DNA of 64,000 bases from Flavobacterium sp. M31R6 (GCF_013284035.1 NZ_CP054141.1:1488001-1552000); one strand, 5' to 3'; positions 17,785 to 26,749 are shown, counted from the stretch's first letter. Made by a program: numbers and translations. The notes: a model not told the origin generated them from the letters alone.

Positions 17785-18243
17785 TTATTTCTGTGCAACA
17801 CTGTTTACTTCTATCCAATAGCCGTTTGGGTCCTGAAGATATATTTGTTTGATCCCGTCTGCACGAATGGTTATTTTATTTAGGTTGCCTTCCCAGTCAT
17901 TATATTTTATTTTTAGTTTGTCTAATTTATTGACAAAGGAATCGAAGTTTGGCGTTGTCAGTCCAAGATGTATTGCTTTGTTAATTGTCACACTTTCTTT
18001 TACAGTTGAGATTAGATGCAATTCCTTTCCTTCTCCCAATGAAAACCAGCGGATGCCTTCCTTTTTTGTTCTATTGGTGATTTCTTGAAGACCAAGTGTG
18101 TTTTTGTAAAAATCACAGGTAGAGTCGAGATCTTTCACTGAAAGCGATACATGATTGAAAGAAAAATTGAACGAAGTATTATCCTGTGCCTGTAGGGAAA
18201 TGGTACAGAAAAGTACAATGATGAATAGAAATATTTTACGCAT
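17785..18243 (-). CDS. Exported VOC/glyoxalase-family protein
   Basis: A 152-residue protein with a signal peptide (MRKIFLFIIVLFCTISLQAQ) and one glyoxalase/bleomycin-resistance fold. FNHVSLSVKDLDSTCDFYKNT starts the first beta-alpha-beta-beta-beta module and IYLQDPNGYWIEVN ends the second. Typical metal ligands of the fold are visible as His in the first strand and Glu in IEVN. The substrate is unknown. It neighbours a second VOC protein of a different subtype. Confidence 0.75.
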   Translation of the reverse strand: MRKIFLFIIVLFCTISLQAQDNTSFNFSFNHVSLSVKDLDSTCDFYKNTLGLQEITNRTKKEGIRWFSLGEGKELHLISTVKESVTINKAIHLGLTTPNFDSFVNKLDKLKIKYNDWEGNLNKITIRADGIKQIYLQDPNGYWIEVNSVAQK

Positions 18244-18329
18244 GGTTATTTATTGTTTTGAGAATTATTTTATAGTTGTTGTCAAGTTTTAAGCTAGTTG
18301 TTTATGTGTTATTTTGCTCCCCAATTTCG

Positions 18330-18743
18330 TTAATTTTCGTTAGGTTCCCAAAGTTCTATCTTGTTTCCTTCAGGATCCATAATGTGTACAAATTTACCGT
18401 AATCGTATGACTCAATTTCATCAAGTATCGTAACACCGTTTTCTCTTAACTTTTTGACAAGTTCTTCAATATTCTGTACACGATAGTTAATCATAAACTC
18501 TTTTTTGGATGGAGAAAAATAGGCATCTCCTTTTTTGAAAGGACTCCATTGAAGAGCATTTATCTCGTCAGGTCTGTTAATATTTCTGGATTCAAAAGTT
18601 GAACCATAGTCATTAATCTCAAACCCTAAGTTTTGGCAGTACCATTCTCTTGTCTGTTCCGGATTGTCTGTAAAAAAGAAAATGCCACCAATTCCTGTCA
18701 CCTTTGGTGTTAAGTTTTCAGTTTTGTTATTAGGATCTTCCAT
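18330..18743 (-). CDS. Cytoplasmic VOC/glyoxalase-family protein
   Basis: A 137-residue VOC fold protein without a signal. It contains GIGGIFFFTDNPEQTREWYCQNLGF in the first module and FVHIMDPEGNKIELWEP in the second, where the Glu of IELWEP is the usual metal ligand. YRVQNIEELVKKLRENGV is the linking helix. The substrate cannot be assigned. A short gap to the preceding VOC gene suggests these minus-strand genes may be co-expressed. Confidence 0.78.
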   Translation of the reverse strand: MEDPNNKTENLTPKVTGIGGIFFFTDNPEQTREWYCQNLGFEINDYGSTFESRNINRPDEINALQWSPFKKGDAYFSPSKKEFMINYRVQNIEELVKKLRENGVTILDEIESYDYGKFVHIMDPEGNKIELWEPNEN

Positions 18744-18843
18744 GTCGTTTATCTTTTTAGTGAGTGAGTTATTGGTCTAATTACAATTTATTCATTTTGA
18801 TACGTTGTTGTCATCTTGTAAGTTGATGAATGATGTTTTGCTA

Positions 18844-18975
18844 CTACAACGGGTTTGGGATTAAATTAAGCCCTGTTTTCGGATTTGTCACCGGAGCGAT
18901 AGCGAACAGGCGAGGCAAATCCTCCCAAATGCACAACCAACTCTAAATTAAACCAATTTCCCAAATCCGTTGTAG
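18844..18975. repeat. Inverted-repeat element (nested), about 132 bp
   Basis: The outer arms CTACAACGGGTTTGGGA (18844-18860) and TCCCAAATCCGTTGTAG (18959-18975) match at 16 of 17 positions. Inside are GGATTTG/CAAATCC arms and the words GAGCGATAGCGAAC, which also occur at about 8113-8135. It behaves like a small intergenic foldback element. Confidence 0.65.
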
Positions 18976-18988
18976 TTGTTGGGCATAA

Positions 18989-20086
18989 TTATTTTATAGA
19001 CTCGTTTATTAGTTCAATTTTTTGGTCAATGTATTTCACAATTTCTGCTGGTTTCATTTCTGATTCTTTAAATCCAAAAATATCATTGTCACAACTTCCG
19101 CAATATTCCCCAATTTCAACTGATTTATTTCCGCATTCACAATTCCAAACATCTTTTTCTTTTGAAGACAAAAGTTGTTTTTTAGTTGTTATTTCTCCTC
19201 TTTCTTTAAAAGAAGAATGAATAAAATTTTTGGTTTGATTTAAGTTTTCAATATCATTTTTGTCATAAAATGATTTATCATAGGTTGCAATTCGTAAACC
19301 TATCTTTTGTTTTTTAAAATCTGAATTTTTAAGTAAAGCTATGTTTTTTTCATAATCAAATAAGTTTAATTCCTTGATTACTTTAGTTATATATAAAGCA
19401 ACTTGATGATTAGTTTCGCTTTCCATTATATCGTAAAGTAAACTTACTCTTTGGGTTTCTTCTAAAGCATCAATATAGCTTATGAAATTTTTATGGAACA
19501 CATTATAAGAATCAGGCATTGATTGAAAGTTTTCAATTATGTTTTTGTGTTTTTCTAATAAGAAAGGAAAAATTTCTTGAACTTGATTTGAAATTATAAA
19601 ACTCCAAGTTTCATCATCATAATAAAGTTCTCGTTTTTCAGCTTTTTCAATGATATTTTTTCTTTGTCTTAAATTGTTTATTCTTTCAACCCCAACATTT
19701 TCAAACTTTTCATTCGTATTTGATAATGAATTTAGTTTTTCGTCTTTTTCAATAATTACCGCTGTTCCTATAGCAGTTAACATAAACATTGATTTTCCTT
19801 TTCCTGAAATTTCGTCCATATCAATATTCAAACCAATTACGCAGTTTCCTCCAATTTCGTGTGTATTGTATTTTATTCTATCAATTGCTTCATTATAAAG
19901 GGATGACAACTGTTTTTGATATGAACTTGAACGACCTCCAAATACATCTGTTAATCCTCCAAAAAAGTCACTAAATAAATTGGTTCCTGCCACGATATGA
20001 GCTGAAACTGGTTTTAGATGTTTTTTGATTTTTAATCCATCTGCAGAAGAAGTTGTTATTACTAAAATGTCTTTAGGATTTGCCAT
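18989..20086 (-). CDS. YbjQ-like (DUF74/heavy-metal-binding) domain protein with C-terminal zinc ribbon
   Basis: A 365-residue cytoplasmic protein. The first about 115 residues resemble the YbjQ pentameric domain: ILVITTSSADGLKIKKHLKPVSAHIVAG, then the EAIDRIKYNTHEIGGNCVIGLNIDMDE stretch (positions about 68-95) and an AIGTAVIIE strand. A long helical middle of unknown type follows, and the C-terminus has a four-Cys ribbon (WNCECGNKSVEIGEYCGSCD). YbjQ-like domains are proposed to bind metals or lipids. The fusion to a helical region and ribbon is typical of bacterial proteins with no assigned role. Confidence 0.6.
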   Translation of the reverse strand: MANPKDILVITTSSADGLKIKKHLKPVSAHIVAGTNLFSDFFGGLTDVFGGRSSSYQKQLSSLYNEAIDRIKYNTHEIGGNCVIGLNIDMDEISGKGKSMFMLTAIGTAVIIEKDEKLNSLSNTNEKFENVGVERINNLRQRKNIIEKAEKRELYYDDETWSFIISNQVQEIFPFLLEKHKNIIENFQSMPDSYNVFHKNFISYIDALEETQRVSLLYDIMESETNHQVALYITKVIKELNLFDYEKNIALLKNSDFKKQKIGLRIATYDKSFYDKNDIENLNQTKNFIHSSFKERGEITTKKQLLSSKEKDVWNCECGNKSVEIGEYCGSCDNDIFGFKESEMKPAEIVKYIDQKIELINESIK

Positions 20087-20330
20087 AGTTTAATTTTTTG
20101 TTTCTTATTTAGCACGATTAGGTATAATGATGCCCAACTCATTTATATATGTGAATCTGTCACAAATTTCCATCCTAAATCAGGTGCATAAGTATGATAA
20201 AAATAACACAGTATTAAATCCAAATATACAGATTAATCGGTATAAAAGATCCAAAGTGTTTTTATTAATCGGTTTGTATTTCAGTTCTTTAAATAACTAT
20301 AACATCTCATTTTCCCTAAAGTTCTTGTGA

Positions 20331-20449
20331 GCTGCGTGAAGGATGGAAGCAAGTTACCGAAGTAACGCGTACAGCCTGACCGCGTTGAGGAAAGAGGCTG
20401 TATAATCGGTGTTATAAGTAAGCCTCTTTTCTCAACGGGGGCACGCCCA
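20331..20449 (-). repeat. Dispersed structured repeat, family A, copy 3 (inverted)
   Basis: Read on the minus strand it starts GGGCGTGCCCCC and ends TTCACGCAGC. The variable stem is GTTGAG/CTCAAC plus AAAGAGGC/GCCTCTTT. The tetraloop hairpin is GTTAC-TTCG-GTAAC rather than GCTAC-TTCG-GTAGC, a C-G to T-A compensatory change. It occupies much of the 408-bp gap between the YbjQ-like and AI-2E genes. Confidence 0.8.
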
Positions 20450-20494
20450 AATGGGCTTTTATGGACTGACGATGTAAATTGAAATGATAAAGCA

Positions 20495-21604
20495 CTATTC
20501 TTCGGCCTCTATTTGTGATTCTTCTATTTGAGGCTCTTCAGTGATATCGATCCAGGAAAGGAAAAATTTGTAGCCTAAGGTTAGAATTACAGCCCCAAGG
20601 AATAATCCAATGAATCCGTTGTAAATAAAACCGCCGATGGCTCCAAGGAATATTACGAGCATCGGTGCAGGCGGGTTGCCTCTTCCGAGGAATATTGGTT
20701 TCAGGATATTATCGGAAATCAGTGTGATTCCTACCCAAATCGCCAGTATGGTTGAGGTGGTAGCATCGGTTACGGAATACATATAAATCACAACAGGGAT
20801 GGCAATGGGGCCAATTCCTACTTGTATTATGGCTAGAAAAAGGCAAATAATCGTGAAAATTCCAGCAAAAGGAACTCCTGCCAAAAAGAATCCAATTCCT
20901 ATCATCAGTGCTTGGATTAGGGCTACGCCCAAGAATCCTTTTACGACATTGCGGATGGTAATTACGGTGACTTCGGCATAATGTTCGCCATTGGAACCTA
21001 TCAGTTTGATGAAAATGTTTTTGGAAACCTTGACTAATGATTCGGTATACAATAATAGTCCCATGGCGATGATGATCGAGATGATAAACTGTAGGATGCC
21101 TTTGCCAATTCCCGCCAAGGAAAGGAGTAGCCATGCACCGGCTATTTTTAATTGGTCCGAGTATTTAAGCGCCACTTTGGAAAGATCTTCGGAGGCCGAG
21201 GTCCATATTTCTACAATAGGTCTTGTTATGGTTGGCCAGCTTTTGGTGGTTTCTCCGGGAGGCGGAATCAAGTGCTCATTGGTTTGGTAATAATGGGCGA
21301 AATTATTGATTTCTTCGTATAAGGATTGGGTGATGAGTACGCTGGGAACGACAAAAAGAGTAAGTAATGTGAGTGCGACAAATATAGTGGCTAAAATTTT
21401 TCGGCCTTTGAATAATCTGACAACCCTTTCATAAACTGGACTGAAGGCTATGGAAATAACTATCGCCCAAACTATTATTAAGACGAAGGGTTTTAAAATA
21501 TCATAACACCATCCGATTAACAGGAAGAGGACGCCAAGACGAATAATGGTATCGGCAATTTTTTCAAAATTGAAACTGTTGAAGTTTAAGTTATTTTGAT
21601 TCAT
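20495..21604 (-). CDS. AI-2E family transporter (PF01594)
   Basis: A 369-residue inner-membrane protein with about eight transmembrane helices in the AI-2E pattern: two N-terminal helix pairs, a hydrophilic loop at about residues 90-150, then a C-terminal bundle. Conserved segments are FIKLIGSNGEHYAEVTVITIRNVVKGFLGVALIQA near 205-240 (split here by position), IAIPVVIYMY near 275, and ILKPIFLGRGNPPAPMLVIFLG near 310. Members export small molecules or exchange ions with protons; the substrate is unknown here. The C-terminus is acidic (Glu-rich). Confidence 0.85.
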   Translation of the reverse strand: MNQNNLNFNSFNFEKIADTIIRLGVLFLLIGWCYDILKPFVLIIVWAIVISIAFSPVYERVVRLFKGRKILATIFVALTLLTLFVVPSVLITQSLYEEINNFAHYYQTNEHLIPPPGETTKSWPTITRPIVEIWTSASEDLSKVALKYSDQLKIAGAWLLLSLAGIGKGILQFIISIIIAMGLLLYTESLVKVSKNIFIKLIGSNGEHYAEVTVITIRNVVKGFLGVALIQALMIGIGFFLAGVPFAGIFTIICLFLAIIQVGIGPIAIPVVIYMYSVTDATTSTILAIWVGITLISDNILKPIFLGRGNPPAPMLVIFLGAIGGFIYNGFIGLFLGAVILTLGYKFFLSWIDITEEPQIEESQIEAEE

Positions 21605-21865
21605 ATGTATGTTTTTTAGATGAATAAAATGACAATTGGATTATTATGCTAATCTAGGTAAAATGTGGTAATTATTAATATTAAATAATAATGACTTTTG
21701 TGGAAACTTTAAATAATTTAGAATTTAGGTGTAAAATGTTTTAAAATAATGGTGGGTTTCCGTACGAATTAAATTGGGGTTTTGTATTTTTACTAAATTG
21801 ATATTTTGATGCAGTTCAATGTTTTAAAGCCTGAGTTCGATTATTAAGTTTAGAGCAGAAAAATT
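21605..21865. other. AT-rich spacer without recognisable features
   Basis: Between the divergent AI-2E and glycosyltransferase genes, apart from the family B repeat that follows, no gene or clear promoter consensus was identified. The sequence is simply AT-rich. Confidence 0.4.
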
Positions 21866-21960
21866 GGGCATTTTTGTCAACATCGTCCCGTTTTCCGTTT
21901 CAATCTTTTGTGCCGAACACCGGCACAAAAGGATTTTCACTTCAACCGGGGCTAAGGGTT
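21866..21960 (+). repeat. Dispersed repeat, family B, copy 2 (uninterrupted)
   Basis: It contains TCCCGTTTTCCGTTTCAATC, a CTTTTGTGCCG/CGGCACAAAAG hairpin, then GATTTTCACTTCAACCGGGGCTAAGGG. It continues into TTTTTTGCCATCAT. It serves as the empty-site reference for copy 3 at 59531, which is interrupted after CTAAAGGG by another element. Confidence 0.75.
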
Positions 21961-22067
21961 GGTATTTTGCTTTTTTGCCATCATTCAAAAAAGAAAAAAT
22001 AGTTGTAAGAGTCAGTTTTAAAAGATTGCCCTTGTATCTAATATTGTAAACTATAAAAACACTGCTT

Positions 22068-23294
22068 ATGAAGATAGCGCTTTATACCAACGAATTTCCA
22101 CCAAACATTTATGGCGGAGCAGGAGTTCATATTGATTTTTTAAGTCATGAATTGGCCAAATTGGCACAAGTCGAAGTTCGATGTTTTGGTGACCAAAAAG
22201 AAAACAAGGACTCCATGCACGTGGAAGGAATAAATTCCTGTTTGACCAAAATGGTTGATCCAGAAAATGAACATATCAAGATGTTTCATAATTTAAGCCG
22301 AAATGTCGAAATGGCTCAGGCTACTCCAAAAGCCGATATTGTTCATTGCCATACTTGGTACACACATTTGGCTGGTGTTTTCACGAGGGAATTGTTGCAG
22401 GTGCCTTTGATATTGACCACACATAGTTTGGAAACCCACCGTCCTTGGAAAGTGGAGCAACTCGGGAATGGTTATTTTATGTCACGATGGATAGAAACCA
22501 ATGCCTATAAGACTGCAGATGGAGTAATAGCGGTGAGCGAGCAAATGAAAACCGATGTGGTAGAAGCTTATGGTGTAGATCCCAAAAAAGTGACCGTAAT
22601 CCATAACGGAATTGATCCTGAATTTTACAAACCTACTTTTGATGATAATTTATTGAGAGAATATGGAATTGATCCAAATATTCCGTTTGTGCTTTTTGTG
22701 GGGCGAATTACCCGCCAGAAAGGGATTTCGCAATTGATAGAAGCGGCCCAATATTTTAATGAAGATTGCCAAATTGTGCTTTGCGCCGGAGCTCCAGATA
22801 CCGAAGAAATTGCGCTTGAAACGTCAACACTAATCGATCAGTTGAAAACCAAAAGAAAAGGAGTAATCCTTATTTCGGAAATGTTGCCACGAGAAAAAGT
22901 CAAAGTGCTGTACAGTCATGCGAGAGTTTTTGCCTGTCCTTCCTTGTACGAACCTTTTGGAATCATCAATCTCGAAGCCATGTCTTGTGAAACGCCGGTT
23001 GTGGGAAGTCACGTGGGTGGAATCCCAGAGATTATTGTAGAAGGAGAGACTGGATATTTGATTCCGCTGGAAAGTGTTTCTAGAACGAACTTTAATCCGC
23101 TGAATCCAACTGCTTTTCAGAAAGCCTTCGCGGCCAAAGTAAATGCATTGTTAGATAATGAAGAATTAGCAACCGCTATGGGTAAGGCAGGTCGAGTGCG
23201 AGTGCTGAAACAATTTAGTTGGGAGTCTATCGCCAAAACCACGTTTAATTATTATCAAGAAGTAATTGCTAGGTTTGAGAAAGAGCAGGCTTAG
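22068..23294 (+). CDS. Glycogen-synthase-like glycosyltransferase (GT4)
   Basis: A 408-residue GT-B enzyme. The N-terminal MKIALYTNEFPPNIYGGAGVH loop is typical of the actinobacterial-type glycogen synthase group (TIGR02149, GlgA/GlgM). HCHTWYTHLAG near residue 95, the FVGRITRQKG hinge near 205 and the EPFGIINLEAMSC E-x7-E donor motif near 295 are present. It would transfer glucose from ADP- or UDP-glucose to a growing alpha-glucan, in the cytoplasm. No branching enzyme or other glycogen gene is in the window. A general GT4 role cannot be excluded. Confidence 0.82.
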   Translation: MKIALYTNEFPPNIYGGAGVHIDFLSHELAKLAQVEVRCFGDQKENKDSMHVEGINSCLTKMVDPENEHIKMFHNLSRNVEMAQATPKADIVHCHTWYTHLAGVFTRELLQVPLILTTHSLETHRPWKVEQLGNGYFMSRWIETNAYKTADGVIAVSEQMKTDVVEAYGVDPKKVTVIHNGIDPEFYKPTFDDNLLREYGIDPNIPFVLFVGRITRQKGISQLIEAAQYFNEDCQIVLCAGAPDTEEIALETSTLIDQLKTKRKGVILISEMLPREKVKVLYSHARVFACPSLYEPFGIINLEAMSCETPVVGSHVGGIPEIIVEGETGYLIPLESVSRTNFNPLNPTAFQKAFAAKVNALLDNEELATAMGKAGRVRVLKQFSWESIAKTTFNYYQEVIARFEKEQA

Positions 23295-23310
23295 ATAAAA
23301 GAAAATTTTA

Positions 23311-23391
23311 ACCGCAAGGTTCGCAAAGCAGGCGCTATGGCCGCAAAGCTTTGCGAACTTTGCGGTTTTTCTTTGCGAACTTTGCGGTTAA
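23311..23391. repeat. Inverted repeat with tandem arm (CTTTGCGAACTTTGCGGTT family)
   Basis: AACCGCAAGGTTCGCAAAGC (23311-23330) is complementary, with one mismatch, to GCTTTGCGAACTTTGCGGTT (23349-23368). A direct copy of the second arm follows at 23371-23391. It sits between convergent genes and may terminate both. Confidence 0.75.
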
Positions 23392-23398
23392 TGTGCAA

Positions 23399-24190
23399 TT
23401 ATGCAACAGCGCATATGACTTTTTTTTCTTCAATCATCTGTAAGTCAATTATTTTTTGGTAAACTGTTCCTCTTTCAAATAATCGAATAAGCTTGAAAAT
23501 GCTACTTACAAAATAACCCGGATTCGAAACTAATCGAGCTATTTTGGTAATCTTGATGTCCCTTTCTTGTATGGAGGCTTCTCTTTGATTTTCTGGAAGA
23601 AGAACAAATTCAGTAGCGTATTTCCATGCACCATCTCTAGCGGTTTTCATACTAAAATCAATAAAGAAATTGTCTATTTTGCCAGATATTTTCAATATAA
23701 AGGTGAGCGTTGGCCAGATTTCAACTAAGCATTTTTCAACTCCTTCGACTAGATTGCTTAAAATTTCATTGATTTTATTATAGTCAGAATGTAAGTCAAA
23801 AATGCTTTCAGGAGTACTGACTTGTGCGCAGGCGATTCCTAAATCTAGATTGACATGTGCGTTGATTCCCAGTAGCAAATGTTGTACGACAATTGGCCAA
23901 TATTCTTCTCCTTTCGTAAACGAAAATTCCCAGCATTCTGAGCATTTTTCTTTCGCTTTAAACTGATAATAAGCTTTTAAATACCTATTGGCAAAAATAA
24001 CATCGAGTTTTCCCATTCGTTCTGGATTTTGAAATAAACCCGTTTCGATACCATGTTTTATTTGCAATGTCACTTCTCTATATAAAGTGGTAAACAAACC
24101 TATAGCACATTGTTCCAGTTTTGACGTTTCAATTATTTCATCCAAAAACAGAATGACTTCATCTATAGTTGTGGCTTGTTTCATATTCAT
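23399..24190 (-). CDS. DUF5995-family protein
   Basis: A 263-residue protein without signal or membrane segments. The recognisable stretch is WPIVVQHLLLGINAHVNLDLGIA near residues 108-130, which matches the DUF5995 hallmark (LLGxNAHINxDL). The rest is mixed helix, with a YREVTLQIKHGIETGLFQ segment early and a basic C-terminal third. The His/Asn/Asp set of the motif suggests a metal or substrate pocket, but no function is known. Confidence 0.65.
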   Translation of the reverse strand: MNMKQATTIDEVILFLDEIIETSKLEQCAIGLFTTLYREVTLQIKHGIETGLFQNPERMGKLDVIFANRYLKAYYQFKAKEKCSECWEFSFTKGEEYWPIVVQHLLLGINAHVNLDLGIACAQVSTPESIFDLHSDYNKINEILSNLVEGVEKCLVEIWPTLTFILKISGKIDNFFIDFSMKTARDGAWKYATEFVLLPENQREASIQERDIKITKIARLVSNPGYFVSSIFKLIRLFERGTVYQKIIDLQMIEEKKVICAVA

Positions 24191-24331
24191 TTATAGTTAG
24201 TTGTGGTTAAAAAGGTAAGCGAATATAATTATTTTTTGTTTTCAAATGAGTTTTTTTGATGTAATTGTCTTGCTTTTTTTTATAACAAAAAACACAGAGT
24301 AAAACTATTTTTTTTATTTTTTTGGAATATT

Positions 24332-24365
24332 CATTTCGTTATATTTGTAAAAGTATAACGAAATG
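24332..24365. promoter_or_regulatory. Perfect inverted-repeat operator over the promoter of the molybdenum-cofactor operon
   Basis: CATTTCGTTATA (24332-24343) and TATAACGAAATG (24354-24365) are perfect 12-bp inverted arms with a 10-bp spacer. The left arm overlaps a perfect TAnnTTTG -7 box (TATATTTG, 24340-24347). CGTTATA half-sites resemble those bound by ModE in Proteobacteria as I recall them, and the first gene downstream encodes a ModE-like winged-helix protein. Autoregulation by occlusion of RNA polymerase is therefore likely. Confidence 0.75.
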
Positions 24366-24465
24366 TATTGACTTTGAAATCAGCATGACCGTAAATGGGT
24401 AGTCACTAGCAAAAGCTGTTATGCAAATTATATATGACCAATATAAATTCAATAGGGGTTTACAT

Positions 24466-24795
24466 ATGAAAATCAAGAGTAAAATTTGGATTGAAACCGA
24501 CAAGGGAATTCTCATTAGCGAAGGGCGTATTCAATTGCTAAAGCTGATAGAGTCCACAGGTTCGCTCAATAAAGCAGCCAAGGAAATGAATATTTCGTAT
24601 CAAAAAGCATGGAAACTGATTGACGCTTCGAACAAAGCTTCCAAAGATCCATTAATAGCTACTCAAGTAGGAGGGAATAAGGGAGGTGGGACTGTAGTGA
24701 CCCCGTATGGAAAATCACTTATTGAGTCTTTTGAAAAAATTAATGTCGCCTGTTGGGAATTTTTGGATTTGCAACTTAAAAAGCATTCTTTATAA
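24466..24795 (+). CDS. ModE-like molybdate-responsive transcription regulator (DNA-binding domain only)
   Basis: From the ATG at 24466 this is a 109-residue protein with one winged helix-turn-helix of the LysR/ModE type. IKSKIWIETDKGILISEGRIQLL leads into the recognition unit TGSLNKAAKEMNISYQKAWK, and GGNKGGGTVVTPYGKSLI forms the wing. These are hallmark ModE N-domain sequences. The TOBE/Mop molybdate-binding domains of E. coli ModE are absent, so the effector is not evident. An upstream ATG at 24421 would add 15 unconserved residues. It is separated by only 3 nt from mobA and heads the cofactor operon. Confidence 0.87.
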   Translation: MKIKSKIWIETDKGILISEGRIQLLKLIESTGSLNKAAKEMNISYQKAWKLIDASNKASKDPLIATQVGGNKGGGTVVTPYGKSLIESFEKINVACWEFLDLQLKKHSL

Positions 24796-24798
24796 AAT

Positions 24799-25368
24799 AT
24801 GGAAAATAAAATCACAGCAATAATATTGGCCGGCGGAAAAAGCCAACGCATGGGGACCGATAAGGGTTTATTGGATTTGAACGGAAAAACATTTATCAAA
24901 CACATTTGCGATGCTTTGCAGCCGATTGTAGGTTCCAATATTTTGATTGTCTCTCCCAATAAAGAATTTGATGCTTTGGGTTTTTCCAGAGTGGAAGATA
25001 TAATCGAAAATAAAGGTCCTGTGGGAGGACTTTACACAGCACTGAAAGAGTCTAAAACCAAAGTAAATCTGGTTTTGAGTGTCGATGTGCCGATGGTGTC
25101 GACTGAATTATTGCAATGGTTAATAGAAAGTCACAACGAAACCGATATGGTTACACAAACAAAAAGCGGTGATAAAACGTGCCCATTGATTGGGGTTTAC
25201 GACCGCTCGATGCGAATTGTTTTTGGGGAACATATAGCTGGAAACCAATTGAAATTGCGACAAGTAATTGAGGATGTAAAACATCAAACTATTGAGGTTC
25301 CTGAAAAATGGAGCAATCAGGTGCAAAATATAAATACACTAGAAGAATATCAAAATTTAATCAAATGA
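24799..25368 (+). CDS. mobA: Molybdenum cofactor guanylyltransferase MobA
   Basis: MobA (EC 2.7.7.77) adds GMP to Mo-molybdopterin to form MGD/bis-MGD, the cofactor form needed by the NarB-type nitrate reductase in this window. The 189-residue protein starts with the nucleotidyltransferase signature IILAGGKSQRMGTDKGLL near residue 8. GPVGGLYTAL near 73 and LSVDVPMVSTELL near 95 are also present. It overlaps moaD by 4 nt (ATGA), indicating translational coupling. Confidence 0.93.
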   Translation: MENKITAIILAGGKSQRMGTDKGLLDLNGKTFIKHICDALQPIVGSNILIVSPNKEFDALGFSRVEDIIENKGPVGGLYTALKESKTKVNLVLSVDVPMVSTELLQWLIESHNETDMVTQTKSGDKTCPLIGVYDRSMRIVFGEHIAGNQLKLRQVIEDVKHQTIEVPEKWSNQVQNINTLEEYQNLIK

Positions 25369-25607
25369 CCATAACGCTAAAATATTTTGGTTTACTCGCT
25401 GATATCACGCAATTGAAAGAGGAGCAATTTTCTTTTGATCAAGAGACTATCTCGGTTTCTGCATTAAAATCAAAAATTGAAAACAGTTACCAAAACATGC
25501 AAAATACAACTTATAATATTGCGGTTAATCAAACGATGAGCGATTTGAAAACCGTGATAAAAGATAATGATGTAATTGCTTTTTTGCCACCGTTTGCAGG
25601 AGGATAA
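25365..25607 (+). CDS. moaD: Molybdopterin synthase sulfur-carrier subunit MoaD
   Basis: An 80-residue ubiquitin-fold protein starting at the ATG that overlaps the mobA stop. It begins MTITLKYFGLLADI and ends VIAFLPPFAGG, the C-terminal Gly-Gly that is adenylylated by MoeB and then thiocarboxylated. It is the small subunit of molybdopterin synthase with MoaE. A longer in-frame ORF from 25308 lies inside mobA and is not needed. Confidence 0.93.
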   Translation: MTITLKYFGLLADITQLKEEQFSFDQETISVSALKSKIENSYQNMQNTTYNIAVNQTMSDLKTVIKDNDVIAFLPPFAGG

Positions 25608-25693
25608 AATTTGTTTAAAGTTTAGAGTTTAATGGTTTAAACCCGTTTAACTTTAAATTTTTAAACGATTAAACTTTTAAACGATTAAACCAT

Positions 25694-26749
25694 ATGAGAT
25701 ATTCCAGACAAATAATTCTCCCGGAAATTGGAGAAATAGGCCAGCAAAAATTGCAGGACGCCCGTGTCTTGGTGATTGGTGCTGGAGGTTTGGGCTGTCC
25801 GGTTCTTCAAAATTTGGCTGCGGCTGGAGTAGGCAACATCGGAATTGTGGATGGGGATGTGGTGGACGAAACCAATTTGCACAGACAATTATTATACACC
25901 TTAAAAGATTGCGGAAACAGCAAAGCCGAAATAGCCAAGAAAGCCATTTTGGAACTCAATCCCGAAATCAGCGTAACCGCTTTTTCAGAGTTTTTTACTG
26001 TCCAAAAAGCAGCACAAATAGTGGGAGAATACCAAATCATTGTCGATTGCACCGATGCGATTGCCGTTCGCTATTTGATTAATGATGTGTCAGTCGCCAA
26101 AAGAATTCCAATGGTGTATGCCTCAATCCATAAGTTTGAAGGTCAGGTTTCGGTATTCAATTATAAAAATGGACCGAGTTACCGCTGTTTGTTTCCGGAA
26201 CAGGAAGGATTAAATGCGGTTCCTAATTGCGCTGACTCAGGAGTTTTGGGGATTTTACCGAACACCATTGGGACATTGCAGGCTACGGAAGTGCTCAAAA
26301 TAATACTGGGAATAGGCGAAATATTGTCGGGAAAATTGTTGATTTACGATGCTTTGCATTTTCAAACGCAAATCATCAATTTCTCTAAAAATCCAAAAGC
26401 AATCGAAAAAGGAATCATAAAAGGAATAAAGCTTTTAAACAGTAAAAAAGCAGAAACAGATTTAAGCCCGGAATCTTTTTTTGAAAAATGCAATCAGTCG
26501 GGAATTATTGTTATTGACGTTCGGGAATTGGAAGAAATTCCAGAGTTTAACGGGAAGAATATTGTTCGGATTCCTTTGGGCGCATTAGAAGAATACAGTA
26601 AGAAATTGGATAAAAATCAGGAAATTGTTTTGTTTTGTCAAACGGGACAACGCAGTTTAGCCGCGATGAATTATCTCCAAAAATCAGGATTTGTTGGAGT
26701 TTTTCATTTAGGAAAAGGCATTGAATCTTTGAAAAATCAATTTCAATAG
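25694..26749 (+). CDS. moeB: MoaD-adenylating enzyme MoeB with C-terminal rhodanese domain
   Basis: A 351-residue ThiF/MoeB-family E1-like enzyme. Residues 1-235 hold the ATP-binding GAGGLGCPVLQNLAAAGVG, the DVVDETNLHRQLLY arginine-finger region and DCTDAIAVRYLIND. Residues about 250-351 form a rhodanese domain with VLFCQTGQRSLAAMNYL, whose Cys is the persulfide carrier. Thus adenylation and sulfur transfer to MoaD are fused, as in MOCS3. The usual MoeB zinc CxxC pairs are incomplete: GPSYRCLF has Ser in place of the first Cys, and no second CxxC is seen before the rhodanese domain. Confidence 0.92.
   Translation: MRYSRQIILPEIGEIGQQKLQDARVLVIGAGGLGCPVLQNLAAAGVGNIGIVDGDVVDETNLHRQLLYTLKDCGNSKAEIAKKAILELNPEISVTAFSEFFTVQKAAQIVGEYQIIVDCTDAIAVRYLINDVSVAKRIPMVYASIHKFEGQVSVFNYKNGPSYRCLFPEQEGLNAVPNCADSGVLGILPNTIGTLQATEVLKIILGIGEILSGKLLIYDALHFQTQIINFSKNPKAIEKGIIKGIKLLNSKKAETDLSPESFFEKCNQSGIIVIDVRELEEIPEFNGKNIVRIPLGALEEYSKKLDKNQEIVLFCQTGQRSLAAMNYLQKSGFVGVFHLGKGIESLKNQFQ

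Noticed and set aside
24366..24465. Molybdenum-cofactor or other riboswitch in the leader of the ModE-like gene
   Set aside because: The leader is about 100 nt and AT-rich. I could not draw the conserved helices of the Moco RNA; only short hairpins are possible.
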